Shown here: one piece after another, positions 42,912 through 51,777 of the stretch
Layout: every line of letters begins with the position of its first letter
Position numbering within the stretch: position 1 is the stretch's first letter
Origin: Henriciella sp.
GTDB taxonomy: Bacteria > Pseudomonadota > Alphaproteobacteria > Caulobacterales > Hyphomonadaceae
Direction: 5' to 3'
NCBI GenBank assembly: GCA_030066975.1
Contig: JASJAO010000006.1
Location: forward strand, 124,001 to 188,000
DNA: 64,000 nt
Notes under the pieces: generated by a model
The model's database searches: none
Told to the model about the DNA's origin: nothing
The model's input: only the letters and a program-made list of their open reading frames with translations
Position numbers and translations under genes: made by a program

Positions 42912-44033
42912 TTAAGCAGCTTTCTCGACGAAGACTGTGCCTGCCGAATAGCCAGCGCCAAACGAACAGATCAGGCCTTTCTCGCCGGGCGCGATGTCAC
43001 TTTGATGTTTGTGAAAGGCAATAATCGACCCCGCAGACGACGTGTTGGCATAAGTGTCGAGGACCGTCGGGCTTTCCTCTGGCGTTGCATCACGTCCCAG
43101 CACTTTTGCAGCAATCAACCGGTTCATGTTCGCATTCGCCTGATGCAACCACATTCGCCGCAGGTCGGGCGCCTGAAGGCCCAGTCGATCCAGTTCCGCC
43201 TGGATCATTCTGGCGACCATGGGCACCACTTCCTTGAACACTTTGCGTCCTTCCTGAACGAACAGTTTGTCGGAGGCTCCCACGCCTTCAGGCGCGGCCC
43301 GGTTCAGGAACCCGAAATTGTTGCGAATATTGTTGGAGAACTGCGTCTTCAGATTCGTACCGAGGATTTTCCAGTGATTGGCCGGGGCAATTTCTTCGGC
43401 TTCGATCAGGACGGCCGTGGCCACGTCACCGAAAATGAAATGACTGTCGCGATCGGTGAAATTCAGGTGTCCCGAACAAATCTCCGGGTTGACCATCAAG
43501 ACAGATTTCGCACTGCCGGAGCGAACGAAATCAGCGGCGGTTTGAATGCCGAACGTGGCGCTGGAACACGCCACGTTCATATCAAAGGCGAAACCCTCAA
43601 TCCCGAGCGCGTCTTGCACTTCAACTGCCATCGCCGGATAGGCGCGCTGCATATTCGATGCAGCACAGAGCACCGCGTCCACATCTTTCGGGTCTCGGCC
43701 CGCCGCCTCCAGCGCCTGGCGTGCGGCTTTGACCGCAATCTCGGCGAGGACGGAAATTTCCTCGTTCGGACGCTCGGGTATGCTGGGGCGCATAATGTCC
43801 GGGTCGACCACGCCGGATTTGTCGATCACATAGCGGGATTTGATGCCAGAGGCTTTCTCGATGAACTCTACGCTCGATTGCGGTTTTGGCTCGACCGACC
43901 GGGCTTCGATCTCTGCGGCATGTTCAGCATTCCACTTGTCCGACCAGGCGTTGAAACTTTCCACCAATTCTTCGTTTGAAACTGAGTGGGGCGGGGTCCA
44001 AAGGCCGGTGGCCGAGATCACGGGGGTGCTCAT
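42912..44033 (-). CDS. 3-oxoacyl-ACP synthase III family (FabH-like) enzyme
   Basis: A 373-residue thiolase-fold enzyme. The Cys nucleophile is in N-V-A-C-S-S-A-T-F-G at about residue 160, the His in W-L-H-Q-A-N-A-N-M-N near 300 and the Asn in Y-A-N-T-S-S-A near 333, a full Cys-His-Asn triad. An insertion of about 40 residues near the N-terminus (N-A-W-S-D-K-W-N-A-E) sets it apart from FabH of fatty acid synthesis; related proteins make condensations in specialised lipid pathways. Monocistronic. Confidence 0.88.
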   Translation of the reverse strand: MSTPVISATGLWTPPHSVSNEELVESFNAWSDKWNAEHAAEIEARSVEPKPQSSVEFIEKASGIKSRYVIDKSGVVDPDIMRPSIPERPNEEISVLAEIAVKAARQALEAAGRDPKDVDAVLCAASNMQRAYPAMAVEVQDALGIEGFAFDMNVACSSATFGIQTAADFVRSGSAKSVLMVNPEICSGHLNFTDRDSHFIFGDVATAVLIEAEEIAPANHWKILGTNLKTQFSNNIRNNFGFLNRAAPEGVGASDKLFVQEGRKVFKEVVPMVARMIQAELDRLGLQAPDLRRMWLHQANANMNRLIAAKVLGRDATPEESPTVLDTYANTSSAGSIIAFHKHQSDIAPGEKGLICSFGAGYSAGTVFVEKAA

Positions 44034-44120
44034 ACAGGCGTCCTTTTCAGCCGCTTCAACGCGGCGTTTGTTCTGCCGACATAGGTAGTATGAGCGTTTC
44101 GTGTCGTCGAGATGCTTTTG

Positions 44121-45317
44121 TCAATTGAACCAGACCGCAAACATCAATCCATCACCGCGCGTCATCCGCGTGAACTGGGTCCAGGCCGCCATATCGGCCA
44201 GCGGACCGCGCTCAAGGTAAGGCGTTGCGGCCGTGCCATGCAGCCAGAGAATGATATCGAGATCGCCGGGCTCCTGCAGGAATTTCGCAACATTGATCCC
44301 AACGCCTTCAGTTGCGTTATAGGCATTGTCGAACCGCCAGTACGGCACAAGGGCCTCACCGTCCAAGACAGCCTCGATATCGTCCAGAACCGCCTGCCAG
44401 CCCTCAGCCATCTCTGCCGTCACTTCGACCCCGAACGCAGACTGCTGGTTGGGATTTGGCAGCCATTCCGCCTGATTGTCGGTCTCTTCCATCACCGCCG
44501 TCCAGAAGGCTTTGTTTTCAGCAATCATCGCCGTGAAATGGCGGTGCGCACTTTGGGTTCGCGCTTGATCGGGAACCCCGCGCAGGGTCAGCAGTACGGC
44601 GGCAATGGTGTCAATATCGTCATTGCTGAGAAACATGCCGTCAATCTGGCCGTGCGCATCCATCTCCTGACGGCCTTCATAGACGGTCCGGATTGCAGGT
44701 GTCGGATCTGCGGCCAAGGTCAGTTCCGCCATGCCGGACATCACATGGACATAGGCTTTCAGCCAATGCGCATCAGCGCGATCGAAACGGATGATGCCGT
44801 CAAAGCCTGCTTCGGGCTCTGCATTTAGATCCTCCATTACGGCCAAGCCACTTTCCCAGAGATCTCGTTCGCCATTCTGATTGATGTCGAACCAGATCGC
44901 ATCGATCGGAAAGTCGACGGCAAAGTCTTCGCCTGCCATTTCAAGGACCGCCTCTGCGTCCGCGAGATGAGTCAGCGCTTCTAGCATCGCGTTTTCCAGA
45001 AAAGCTGGATCAAACTCGCCGTCTGGATTGGCGGGCAGGGCGTTGCGCATACCGGGCAGCAGTGCCAAAGGTTGCGCCGAATTCTGATAACGCACTTGCA
45101 TGATGGCCTCAGCCGCGCGCAGGAACTCAAGACCACCGATTAGAAATCCGGTTTCTGCGCTCTCCGGCCGCTGCTCCAGGTTTTCAAGCGCGGCGGACAG
45201 GCCTTGTTCGGCCAGCACGGTGTCCCATGGCTGCAGGTCAGCCGGCTGTATTTCAGCAGCCGGGCTGCAAGCGCTCAGCGCGGCAGCTGCAAGGGCAGAC
45301 ATCAAAAAGGTACGCAT
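44121..45317 (-). CDS. Lipoprotein with possible Ca-binding loop, unknown function
   Basis: A 398-residue lipoprotein: signal M-R-T-F-L-M-S-A-L-A-A-A-A-L-S-A-C (lipobox L-S-A-C), then a largely helical, acidic domain. Residues around 160 (F-D-I-N-Q-N-G-E-R-D-L-W-E) look like an EF-hand-type calcium loop. I choose ATG 45317 over one four codons upstream because it gives a normal signal. Function is unknown. Confidence 0.75.
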   Translation of the reverse strand: MRTFLMSALAAAALSACSPAAEIQPADLQPWDTVLAEQGLSAALENLEQRPESAETGFLIGGLEFLRAAEAIMQVRYQNSAQPLALLPGMRNALPANPDGEFDPAFLENAMLEALTHLADAEAVLEMAGEDFAVDFPIDAIWFDINQNGERDLWESGLAVMEDLNAEPEAGFDGIIRFDRADAHWLKAYVHVMSGMAELTLAADPTPAIRTVYEGRQEMDAHGQIDGMFLSNDDIDTIAAVLLTLRGVPDQARTQSAHRHFTAMIAENKAFWTAVMEETDNQAEWLPNPNQQSAFGVEVTAEMAEGWQAVLDDIEAVLDGEALVPYWRFDNAYNATEGVGINVAKFLQEPGDLDIILWLHGTAATPYLERGPLADMAAWTQFTRMTRGDGLMFAVWFN

Positions 45318-45368
45318 ATCACTCTCCATAGTGAGCGTACGCTTACTAACTTATTCAGGGCGCTCTGT

Positions 45369-45560
45369 CTAGCGCTCTTGCCGTTTTTCCATCCGCCGGT
45401 CGCGGGCTTCCTGTTCGGCCTGGTGGCGACAGTCCAATCGCTCAACTGTGTCGATCAACTCATCACACTGGGCAGTCGCCTGGTCATCATAGGCGTCCTG
45501 CAGGACGAAACAGCCGGGCAGCAAAAACAGGGAACCCAAGCCCAAAACCTTACGTATCAG
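45369..45560 (-). CDS. Small Cys-containing lipoprotein with a CTG start (tandem copy B)
   Basis: A 63-residue frame beginning with CTG (45560-45558) whose last two bases overlap the TGA of the preceding gene; GGAG lies 5 nt before it. Read from CTG the signal is good: I-R-K-V-L-G-L-G-S-L-F-L-L-P-G-C, with lipobox L-P-G-C. No ATG, GTG or TTG is available upstream in this frame; an internal TTG would give only a very short signal. The mature part shares the pattern Q-C-(x)n-C-(x)n-A-x-D-R-R with the neighbour, so it is a diverged duplicate. It looks missed by standard start rules. Confidence 0.6.
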   Translation of the reverse strand: MIRKVLGLGSLFLLPGCFVLQDAYDDQATAQCDELIDTVERLDCRHQAEQEARDRRMEKRQER

Positions 45561-45811
45561 TCTTGCTCCACGCCGCCAATAAACCGGTTCAGCTCCCGCC
45601 GCTCGGCATCCTCGACGTCCTGTTGCCGGTCTTCATCGGCCGCACGGCGGTCCCGTTCTGCATCCTGCAGCGCTTCAGCAATGCACCGATCCCGAAAATT
45701 CTTGTCCGCGATCGACCGGCATTGGTCGAAGGCATTGCCGGAATCGACCTCGCGCGCGCTGACACACCCTGTCAGCGCAAGAACGACCACAAGCAGACTG
45801 ATCTGTTTCAT
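45557..45811 (-). CDS. Small Cys-containing lipoprotein (tandem copy A)
   Basis: An 84-residue lipoprotein, signal M-K-Q-I-S-L-L-V-V-V-L-A-L-T-G-C (lipobox L-T-G-C). The mature part has two Cys 13 residues apart (Q-C-R-S-I... R-C-I) followed by a strongly charged helix (D-A-E-R-D-R-R, D-R-Q-Q-D-V-E-D-A-E). It overlaps the tag gene by 4 nt upstream and the CTG-started copy B downstream, so tag, A and B form one operon. Function unknown. Confidence 0.75.
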   Translation of the reverse strand: MKQISLLVVVLALTGCVSAREVDSGNAFDQCRSIADKNFRDRCIAEALQDAERDRRAADEDRQQDVEDAERRELNRFIGGVEQD

Positions 45812-46395
45812 CGATAGAACTCCTGCACCTCAGCATGCCGGGGGCAGCCGATTTCGTGATCATTGTATAGACCGCACGCCTGCATCCAGGCGTAGACAAT
45901 TGTAGGGCCGACGAACTTGTGTCCGCGCTTTTTCAGTTCCTTTGACAGCCGCTCTGAGATTTCAGTCTTTGTTGGACCGTCGCGAAAATTCTCGAACCGA
46001 TTGATGATCGGCTGACCCTCCACGAAAGACCAGCACCAGTCGGCAAAGTCTTCTCCGCGATCCGCAGCATCCAGAAAAGCTCTCGCATTGCCGATACAGG
46101 ACTCAATTTTCTTTGGGCTGCGGATAATGCCCGGATTGGTCAGCGCCTTATCGATCCGTTTCTGGTCCCAGCGCGCAATCTTTTCCGGGTCGAACCCATC
46201 AAACTCTTCCCGCATGGTCTCACGTTTGCGCAGGATCGTGATCCAGGCGAGGCCGGCCTGCATGCCGTCCAGTTGTAGTTTCTCCCAGAGCGCGCGGTCT
46301 TCATATTCCGGCACGCCCCATTCCTGATCATGATAGTCGCGGTAAAGCGGGTCATCAGCTGGCGCCCAGGCGCAGGGTAGGTAAGACTCAGTCAT
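45808..46395 (-). CDS. tag: DNA-3-methyladenine glycosylase I
   Basis: A 195-residue base-excision repair enzyme removing 3-methyladenine. C-A-W-A-P-A-D-D-P-L-Y near residue 7 and Y-H-D-Q-E-W-G-V-P near 20 open the fold, with H-E-I-G-C-P-R-H near 180 closing the zinc site (Cys, His, Cys, His). It overlaps ygfZ by 8 nt and the lipoprotein gene by 4 nt. Confidence 0.95.
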   Translation of the reverse strand: MTESYLPCAWAPADDPLYRDYHDQEWGVPEYEDRALWEKLQLDGMQAGLAWITILRKRETMREEFDGFDPEKIARWDQKRIDKALTNPGIIRSPKKIESCIGNARAFLDAADRGEDFADWCWSFVEGQPIINRFENFRDGPTKTEISERLSKELKKRGHKFVGPTIVYAWMQACGLYNDHEIGCPRHAEVQEFYR

Positions 46396-47284
46396 GCGCC
46401 ACGAATGACGTCATTTCCGTTTGAAGCCAATCCGGTTTTTCGATTTTGACCAGGTGATCATCGACCGTGATGGCGCTTTTCGCCGCTTCCGCTTTCGCCA
46501 TTCGATCAACGCGCAGCAGGGCGAGCGCGGCATGACCCTCCGCGCTGGTCGTTCGACCAATCACCGCTGGTGCCATCACGTCCGACCCTGCTTCGAGGCT
46601 CTGATTGGCCGCGGCAGAGATCATGAGTGTGCGCTTGCGGATCGTGCCGCGGCGGTGCATTCGGCTGACCACTTCCTGACCGACAAAGCAGCCTTTCTTG
46701 AGATCAACCCCGTCGAACTGATCCATATTGATGTCGGACGGAAACACAGATGCGGTTTCAAAATCCGCGCCTTGCTCCGGAATACCCTGTGCGATTCGAT
46801 CGGCGTGATAAACGTCCAGTGGCCGGGACCATTCGGCGGGGTGATAGCCATACCAGGCGGCCCAGTCTTCCTGTGTCGCAAATGCCCGCAACCGTCCGTT
46901 TGGATAGCGCGGATCGACAAACACAAATCGCGCTCCGGATACCGGTCGCACACCGTGCGCGGCGGGATCTGTCCCTGCGATCACGAACAGATTCTGCTCG
47001 ATGACAATCTCGACCGCACTGCGCAGGCGGAACATTTTCAGGCGCTTGGCAAACGCCTCGGCGATATCCTGATCGACGTCCAGCAGCACGCCGTCGGCGG
47101 TCCGGAGCGCCAGATAGTCGGCAATCACTTTGCCCTGCGGGGTGAGCAAGGCGCCATAGCGCGCCTCCCCGGGGCGCCAGTTCTCCGTGTTGTTGGTGAC
47201 CAGCCGCTCCAGCAGAGTGATTGTATCTGGGCCGGTGAGCGAAATCACGGCGCGATGGGGCAAATAGGTGAAAGGCGAAGACAT
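46388..47284 (-). CDS. ygfZ: Folate-binding protein YgfZ (Fe-S cluster assembly factor)
   Basis: A 298-residue GcvT-like protein. K-K-G-C-F-V-G-Q-E-V-V-S-R-M near residue 202 is the YgfZ signature Cys motif. L-V-T-N-N near 30 and A-R-Y-G-A-L-L-T-P-Q-G-K around 42 fit the folate site. Such proteins help Fe-S cluster biogenesis or repair in a folate-dependent way. I choose ATG 47284, matching the family N-terminus (P-H-R-A-V-I-S-L-T-G-P-D), not the longer frame. Confidence 0.9.
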   Translation of the reverse strand: MSSPFTYLPHRAVISLTGPDTITLLERLVTNNTENWRPGEARYGALLTPQGKVIADYLALRTADGVLLDVDQDIAEAFAKRLKMFRLRSAVEIVIEQNLFVIAGTDPAAHGVRPVSGARFVFVDPRYPNGRLRAFATQEDWAAWYGYHPAEWSRPLDVYHADRIAQGIPEQGADFETASVFPSDINMDQFDGVDLKKGCFVGQEVVSRMHRRGTIRKRTLMISAAANQSLEAGSDVMAPAVIGRTTSAEGHAALALLRVDRMAKAEAAKSAITVDDHLVKIEKPDWLQTEMTSFVAHD

Positions 47285-47613
47285 GCGCAGCCATGTAGGG
47301 GCACAAGCTGCGTTTGTCATGGCCTGAGCAAAAACAAGGGGGGCGACCCCGACGGTATGGGATTGAGGGACGGTCGCCGGGGTCGATATAGGTCCTGAAG
47401 GGGGAGACAGGCACCTATGAAATGAAACCTGACGCCGAGGGAATAAGCGCCGTTTCAACGGTTCCTTCGCTTGGGAGTTTCGAAGGGAACAGAACTGATA
47501 TGGGGTCAAATGCCCGCACGTCATTCACGACTTGATCAAACCGAAATCACGTGATGGTGATCATGAAAAAGATCACGCCCAAACGGGCGGTGATTCTGAG
47601 GGAGACCCACGCC
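47285..47613. other. 329-nt divergent intergenic region
   Basis: Lies between ygfZ and the ligase gene. I see no further gene. It holds the palindrome ATCACGTGAT (47546-47555) and, overlapping it, GTGATC...GATCAC arms around position 47556-47576. These are near the ligase start and could be operator half-sites. Confidence 0.5.
47546..47555. promoter_or_regulatory. Palindrome ATCACGTGAT, candidate operator
   Basis: A perfect 10-bp palindrome about 60 bp before the start of the feruloyl-CoA synthetase-like gene, followed by a second partial inverted repeat. Ferulate catabolic genes are often controlled by MarR-type repressors binding such sites. No MarR gene is in the window, so the binder is unknown. 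Confidence 0.35.
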
Positions 47614-49476
47614 ATGCAGACCGCTGAGATTCCGTTTCGGGACGTGCCCTATCTGCCCCAGAAACTAAAGGTTGAACGTCGCAGCGACGGCACCATCCTG
47701 ATCGACAATGGCCAGCCGCTAAAGCCCTATCCCAAGCATATGCTCGCGCCGATCAAGCAGTGGGCTGAGACCGCGCCAGACCGGATCTGGCTGGCACAGC
47801 GTCACCCAGTGAACCCCAGCGAGCCCGGCTGGCAGCAAGTCACTTACCAGGAGGCGTGGCGCTCGATCCAACGCCTTGCCCAAGGGTTCATAGCGCAAGG
47901 GCCGCCAGGCCCAGTCATGATCTTGTCCCGCAACACACTCGATCACGCCCTGATCATGTATGCGGCTATTTTGGCAGGGTGCCCGGTCGTGCCTGTGACG
48001 CCTGCCTATGCGCTGCTCAGTCAGGACTTTCAGCGCCTCGACTATGTCGACAAGCTGATCGAGCCGAAACTGATCTATGTCGAGGATGGCCAGCAATATC
48101 AGCGCGGCCTTGACGGTATGGAAATCGGCGATCGGCTGGTCATCTACTCCCGCAACGCACCCGACGGCTATCGCTCGCTCGATCTCGACGCGTTCGCACG
48201 CGACCCGGATCCTGCCAGTCTGCAGCAGGCCTCGGACAGTCTGACACCCGAAACGGTCGCGAAATACATGATGACGTCCGGCTCCACAGGCGATCCGAAA
48301 GCCGTCATCAACACGCATGAAATGATTGCGGCCAATGCCAAGATGGTCCGCTCGATCTGGGACGAGCAGCGCCTCGATGAGATTTGCGGTGGGCCGCAGG
48401 TCATGTGCAATTTCCTGCCGTGGAGCCACACCTATGGCGCCAATGCCATCCTCCACAATATCACCGATTGGGGCGGCACCTTGTACATCGACTGGGGCGC
48501 GCCGACGCCGGACCGGCTGCCGGAAATGCTGCGTAACCTCAGCGAGGTGTCGACGACCCAGCACACGACCGTGCCGGCCGCCTGGGCCGCGCTTGCGACA
48601 GAATTTGAGCGCAACGCGCAGCTCGCAGAGACCTTCTTCAAACGCATTGTCTGTATGGCCTATGGAGGCGCGGCGATGGGGCAGGATATTTATGAGCGCA
48701 TTCAGACCGTCGCCGTGGCGGAGACCGGTCAGCGAATATCCCTGTCAGCGGGCTATGGTGCGACTGAGACCTCTCCAACGGCCAGCAATGTCCACTGGCC
48801 GAACGATACAATGGGGCTGATTGGCTGTCCGTTGCCGGGCAACACGTTCAAACTGGTGCCGCATGCCGGTTCCTATGAGCTGCGCGTGAAAGGCGTGAAC
48901 GTCACGCCCGGCTATTTCCGCAATCCGGACAAGACCAAAGCCGCGTTCGACGAAGAAGGCTTTTACTGCCTGGGTGATGCGGTTCGCTTCGCCGATGAGC
49001 AGGATCCCAACAAAGGGCTCGCCTTTGATGGTCGCACGGTTGAGGAGTTCAAGCTGGCGAATGGCACCTGGGTGTCAGCAGGCAAGTTGCGAGTTCAGGT
49101 GGTGCAGGCGACCGATGGTGTCCTGTCTGACGTGGTGGTCTGTGGTCTCAACCGCGATGACATCCGCCTGCTTGGATTTCTCAATCAGACGTACTGTCAG
49201 AAACTGGTCGGTGATTCGCGTCCCTTGGCTGAACTTGTTGACGCTCCGGAAGTCATCGGAGCGGTCCGAAGCGCGTTATATAATCACAATATTCAGCATC
49301 CGAATACTGCATCCCGCATCGCCGGGATTAAGCTCATGCCAACCCCGCCAAACGCGGATTCAGGTGAGATCACTGAAAAGGGATATCTCAATCAATTCAA
49401 GGTTCAAGCGATCCGCGCTGCCGATATAGATCGTCTTTATCAGACTGAAAATGACCCAGAAGTTTTGTTACTGTGA
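47614..49476 (+). CDS. Feruloyl-CoA synthetase-like AMP-forming acyl-CoA ligase
   Basis: A 620-residue ANL-superfamily ligase. The phosphate-binding loop reads M-M-T-S-G-S-T-G-D-P-K near residue 225, Y-G-A-T-E-T-S-P near 400, and the last part has F-D-G-R-T-V-E-E-F-K near 480. The family activates hydroxycinnamates or similar aromatic acids to CoA thioesters. I use ATG 47614 with GGGAG 8 nt upstream; an upstream frame exists. The neighbouring ThDP enzyme and LysR gene suggest an aromatic or keto-acid catabolic locus. Confidence 0.85.
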   Translation: MQTAEIPFRDVPYLPQKLKVERRSDGTILIDNGQPLKPYPKHMLAPIKQWAETAPDRIWLAQRHPVNPSEPGWQQVTYQEAWRSIQRLAQGFIAQGPPGPVMILSRNTLDHALIMYAAILAGCPVVPVTPAYALLSQDFQRLDYVDKLIEPKLIYVEDGQQYQRGLDGMEIGDRLVIYSRNAPDGYRSLDLDAFARDPDPASLQQASDSLTPETVAKYMMTSGSTGDPKAVINTHEMIAANAKMVRSIWDEQRLDEICGGPQVMCNFLPWSHTYGANAILHNITDWGGTLYIDWGAPTPDRLPEMLRNLSEVSTTQHTTVPAAWAALATEFERNAQLAETFFKRIVCMAYGGAAMGQDIYERIQTVAVAETGQRISLSAGYGATETSPTASNVHWPNDTMGLIGCPLPGNTFKLVPHAGSYELRVKGVNVTPGYFRNPDKTKAAFDEEGFYCLGDAVRFADEQDPNKGLAFDGRTVEEFKLANGTWVSAGKLRVQVVQATDGVLSDVVVCGLNRDDIRLLGFLNQTYCQKLVGDSRPLAELVDAPEVIGAVRSALYNHNIQHPNTASRIAGIKLMPTPPNADSGEITEKGYLNQFKVQAIRAADIDRLYQTENDPEVLLL

Positions 49477-49627
49477 GGCCAGATTCATGTATTTCCGAGT
49501 ATATCTGCAAATTTGTTGAAGGATGGGGTTGTATTCAAGACAAGCCCATCAGATATTGGGCCCGTGAGGCTGATGGAAAACATCGCTCACAGCCATATCC
49601 CCTTTGTGGCTCGTCTACGGACCGATG

Positions 49628-49661
49628 CAGGACGATTTGCTGACCTTGGCAGATCGTCCTG
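49628..49661 (+). terminator. Stem-loop between ligase and ThDP enzyme genes
   Basis: CAGGACGAT (49628-49636) pairs perfectly with ATCGTCCTG (49653-49661), loop 16 nt with a partial inner stem, then a T-rich tract. It probably terminates or attenuates the ligase transcript. Confidence 0.5.
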
Positions 49662-49735
49662 TATTCGTTTAGTCCACTGTTTTATATAGATTTGTATGTT
49701 ACACCTGACACATCAAAACAGGTCGGAGGGGTAGA

Positions 49736-51301
49736 ATGATGGAACAGCAGGGCACGCTGACAGGCGCACAGGCACTGGTTGCCACTTTGGCAGACAATGG
49801 CGTGGGGGCTTGTTTCGCCAATCCGGGCACATCGGAAATGCATCTTGTGACGGCGCTTGACGGTGAACCGCGGATCCGGTCTGTCCTCTGCCTGTTTGAA
49901 GGCGTCGCAACCGGGGCGGCGGACGGCTATGCCCGGGTCACCGGACTGCCCGCGATGACGCTTTTGCATCTGGGTGCAGGCTATTTGAACGCCGGTGCCA
50001 ACATCCACAATGCTGGCCGCGCCAACACGCCCATGATCAATGTAATCGGCGATCATGCGGTGCCGCACCTCAAATATGACGCCCCTTTGACGTCCGACAT
50101 CCTGGGACTTGCGGCACCGAACTCTGCCTGGATCAAGTCTGCGGACAAGGTTGCCGACACGGGCAAACTGGCGAGCGAGGCGTTTGCAGCAAGCTTTGGC
50201 CCCAAGCCGGCACCTGTCTCACTTATCCTTCCAGCTGACAGCGCCTGGGAGCAGGGGGGGATCAAAGGCCCAAAGGTGACGCCGCCTTCGCTTCGGCGGG
50301 TGTCCGACGCCCAGATCGAAGCGGCTTGCGAGGCCATCAAGGCCGCAGAGCGTCCGGTCCTGCTCATCAACGGCACCGCGCTTGGCGCAACCGGGCTTGC
50401 GGCGGCGGCTCGATTAAAGGCCGCGGGTGTCCGCGTCATGACGGATACGTTCTATCCGAAGATGCGTCGCGGCGCGGGCATATTTGCACCTGAACGCATG
50501 CAGTATTTTGCTGAAGGCGCCATGGCGGATCTCGAAGGCAGCGATCTCATGCTGGTCGCGGGCACCAGCCTTCCCGTTGCCTTCTTCTCATACCCCGGCA
50601 AACCCAGCCTGCTCGTGCCTGAAGGGTGTCAGACGTTCGACCTGGGCAGCGCAGAGACAGACAGCGCCGACACGCTCACCCGCCTGGCCGACGCACTGAA
50701 CGCGGCCGCCAGCGCGCCAATGGCCGAGCTCAGCCTGCCGGACCAGCCCACGGGCGAGCTGACAGCTGCGACGGTCGGACAGAGCCTCGCCCGACACCTG
50801 CCAGAGAACGCTCTGGTTTCAGACGATGGCGTGTCGAACGGTTTGATGTCTTACCTGCCCACCCAGAACGCCCAACCGCACGACTGGATGATGCTGACTG
50901 GCGGCGCAATCGGTCTCGGCATGCCGCTCGCCTTGGGGGCCGCTATTGCTGCGCCGGACCGTAAAGTCATCTGCCTCAGCGGTGACGGGGCCGGCATGTA
51001 CACCAACCAGGCCCTGTGGAGCATGGCCCGTGAAAAGGCCGACGTCACCACAATCGTTTTCGTCAATCACTCCTACCGCATCCTCAATATCGAGCTCTAT
51101 CGCACTGGCGCGGGCAATCCCGGCCCCACCGCGAAAGACATGCTCTCGATTGGCGGGCCGGATATTGACTGGGTCGCGCTGTCTCAATCCATGGGCGTCC
51201 CGGCGATTGAGGCAACAACTGCCGAGGCCTTTGACAAAGCTCTGGAACAGGCGATCAGCGCGCCCGGGCCCAGACTGATCGCTGCCATCGTTCCGGGCTG
51301 A
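49736..51301 (+). CDS. Thiamine-diphosphate-dependent decarboxylase/ligase (acetolactate-synthase family)
   Basis: A 521-residue protein with the three ThDP domains. C-L-F-E-G-V-A-T-G-A-A-D-G-Y-A near residue 53 has the catalytic Glu; G-D-G-A-G-M-Y... (about residue 418) is the G-D-G motif followed by N-H-S near 443. The sequence is closest to stand-alone acetolactate-synthase-like and benzoylformate-decarboxylase-like enzymes; no regulatory subunit gene is adjacent. The substrate is a 2-keto acid. Confidence 0.87.
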   Translation: MMEQQGTLTGAQALVATLADNGVGACFANPGTSEMHLVTALDGEPRIRSVLCLFEGVATGAADGYARVTGLPAMTLLHLGAGYLNAGANIHNAGRANTPMINVIGDHAVPHLKYDAPLTSDILGLAAPNSAWIKSADKVADTGKLASEAFAASFGPKPAPVSLILPADSAWEQGGIKGPKVTPPSLRRVSDAQIEAACEAIKAAERPVLLINGTALGATGLAAAARLKAAGVRVMTDTFYPKMRRGAGIFAPERMQYFAEGAMADLEGSDLMLVAGTSLPVAFFSYPGKPSLLVPEGCQTFDLGSAETDSADTLTRLADALNAAASAPMAELSLPDQPTGELTAATVGQSLARHLPENALVSDDGVSNGLMSYLPTQNAQPHDWMMLTGGAIGLGMPLALGAAIAAPDRKVICLSGDGAGMYTNQALWSMAREKADVTTIVFVNHSYRILNIELYRTGAGNPGPTAKDMLSIGGPDIDWVALSQSMGVPAIEATTAEAFDKALEQAISAPGPRLIAAIVPG

Positions 51302-51330
51302 TCCGCGATCGGCTTGGAACACATTTGAAA

Positions 51331-51666
51331 CTAATATGCAGAGAAATCTGTTCGTATCGCTTTTGTCCCGACGCGTTCCTCGTGATGGGCCAGAAGCTCT
51401 GCATCGCCCGTTTTTAGTACAAACTGGTTGAGCATGGGCAGCACACAATCGCGCACAAGCAGGCGTCTCACCGGCGGGACCCGGCTATGGATACCACACA
51501 CGCGTTCAGCCTTGCGCTTCGCCCGCAGATAGGTTTCGCCAACCGGAGCGGAGCGATCATAGGTGAACGCTACGTCCATAGGCACCTCATTCAGCGCGCC
51601 AGCCTGTGGCGCTATCATGGCCAGGCCGAGGAAGAGTACGGCTGCAAGTTTCAATGTCCGGTTCAT
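51331..51666 (-). CDS. UrcA family protein
   Basis: A 111-residue exported protein: signal 1-24, then V-P-M-D-V-A-F-T-Y-D-R-S-A-P-V-G-E-T-Y-L-R-A-K-R-K-A-E-R-V-C as the UrcA opening pattern (read here in short parts), followed by R-D-C-V-L-P. Two Cys probably form a disulfide. UrcA proteins are small secreted proteins of unknown function found in Caulobacterales and Sphingomonadales. The chosen start is ATG 51666. Confidence 0.75.
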   Translation of the reverse strand: MNRTLKLAAVLFLGLAMIAPQAGALNEVPMDVAFTYDRSAPVGETYLRAKRKAERVCGIHSRVPPVRRLLVRDCVLPMLNQFVLKTGDAELLAHHEERVGTKAIRTDFSAY

Positions 51667-51777
51667 GAGAGTCTCCTCTGGTTTGCTCTTTGCGAGCGAG
51701 GTCAGAGATGACATGCAGCGAGTGTGCTCGGAATCGCGGCTTTCGAGACGGCTCCATGAGAAAAACTCTTGGATACC

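Noticed and set aside
43002-43979. A 325-codon open frame opposite the FabH-like gene
   Set aside because: Antisense shadow; the opposite strand shows an intact Cys-His-Asn triad.
46421-47398. A 325-codon plus-strand frame opposite ygfZ
   Set aside because: Antisense to the conserved YgfZ signature; no ribosome binding site.
47719-48564. A 281-codon minus-strand frame opposite the ligase gene
   Set aside because: Antisense to the ATP-binding core of the ligase; not a gene.
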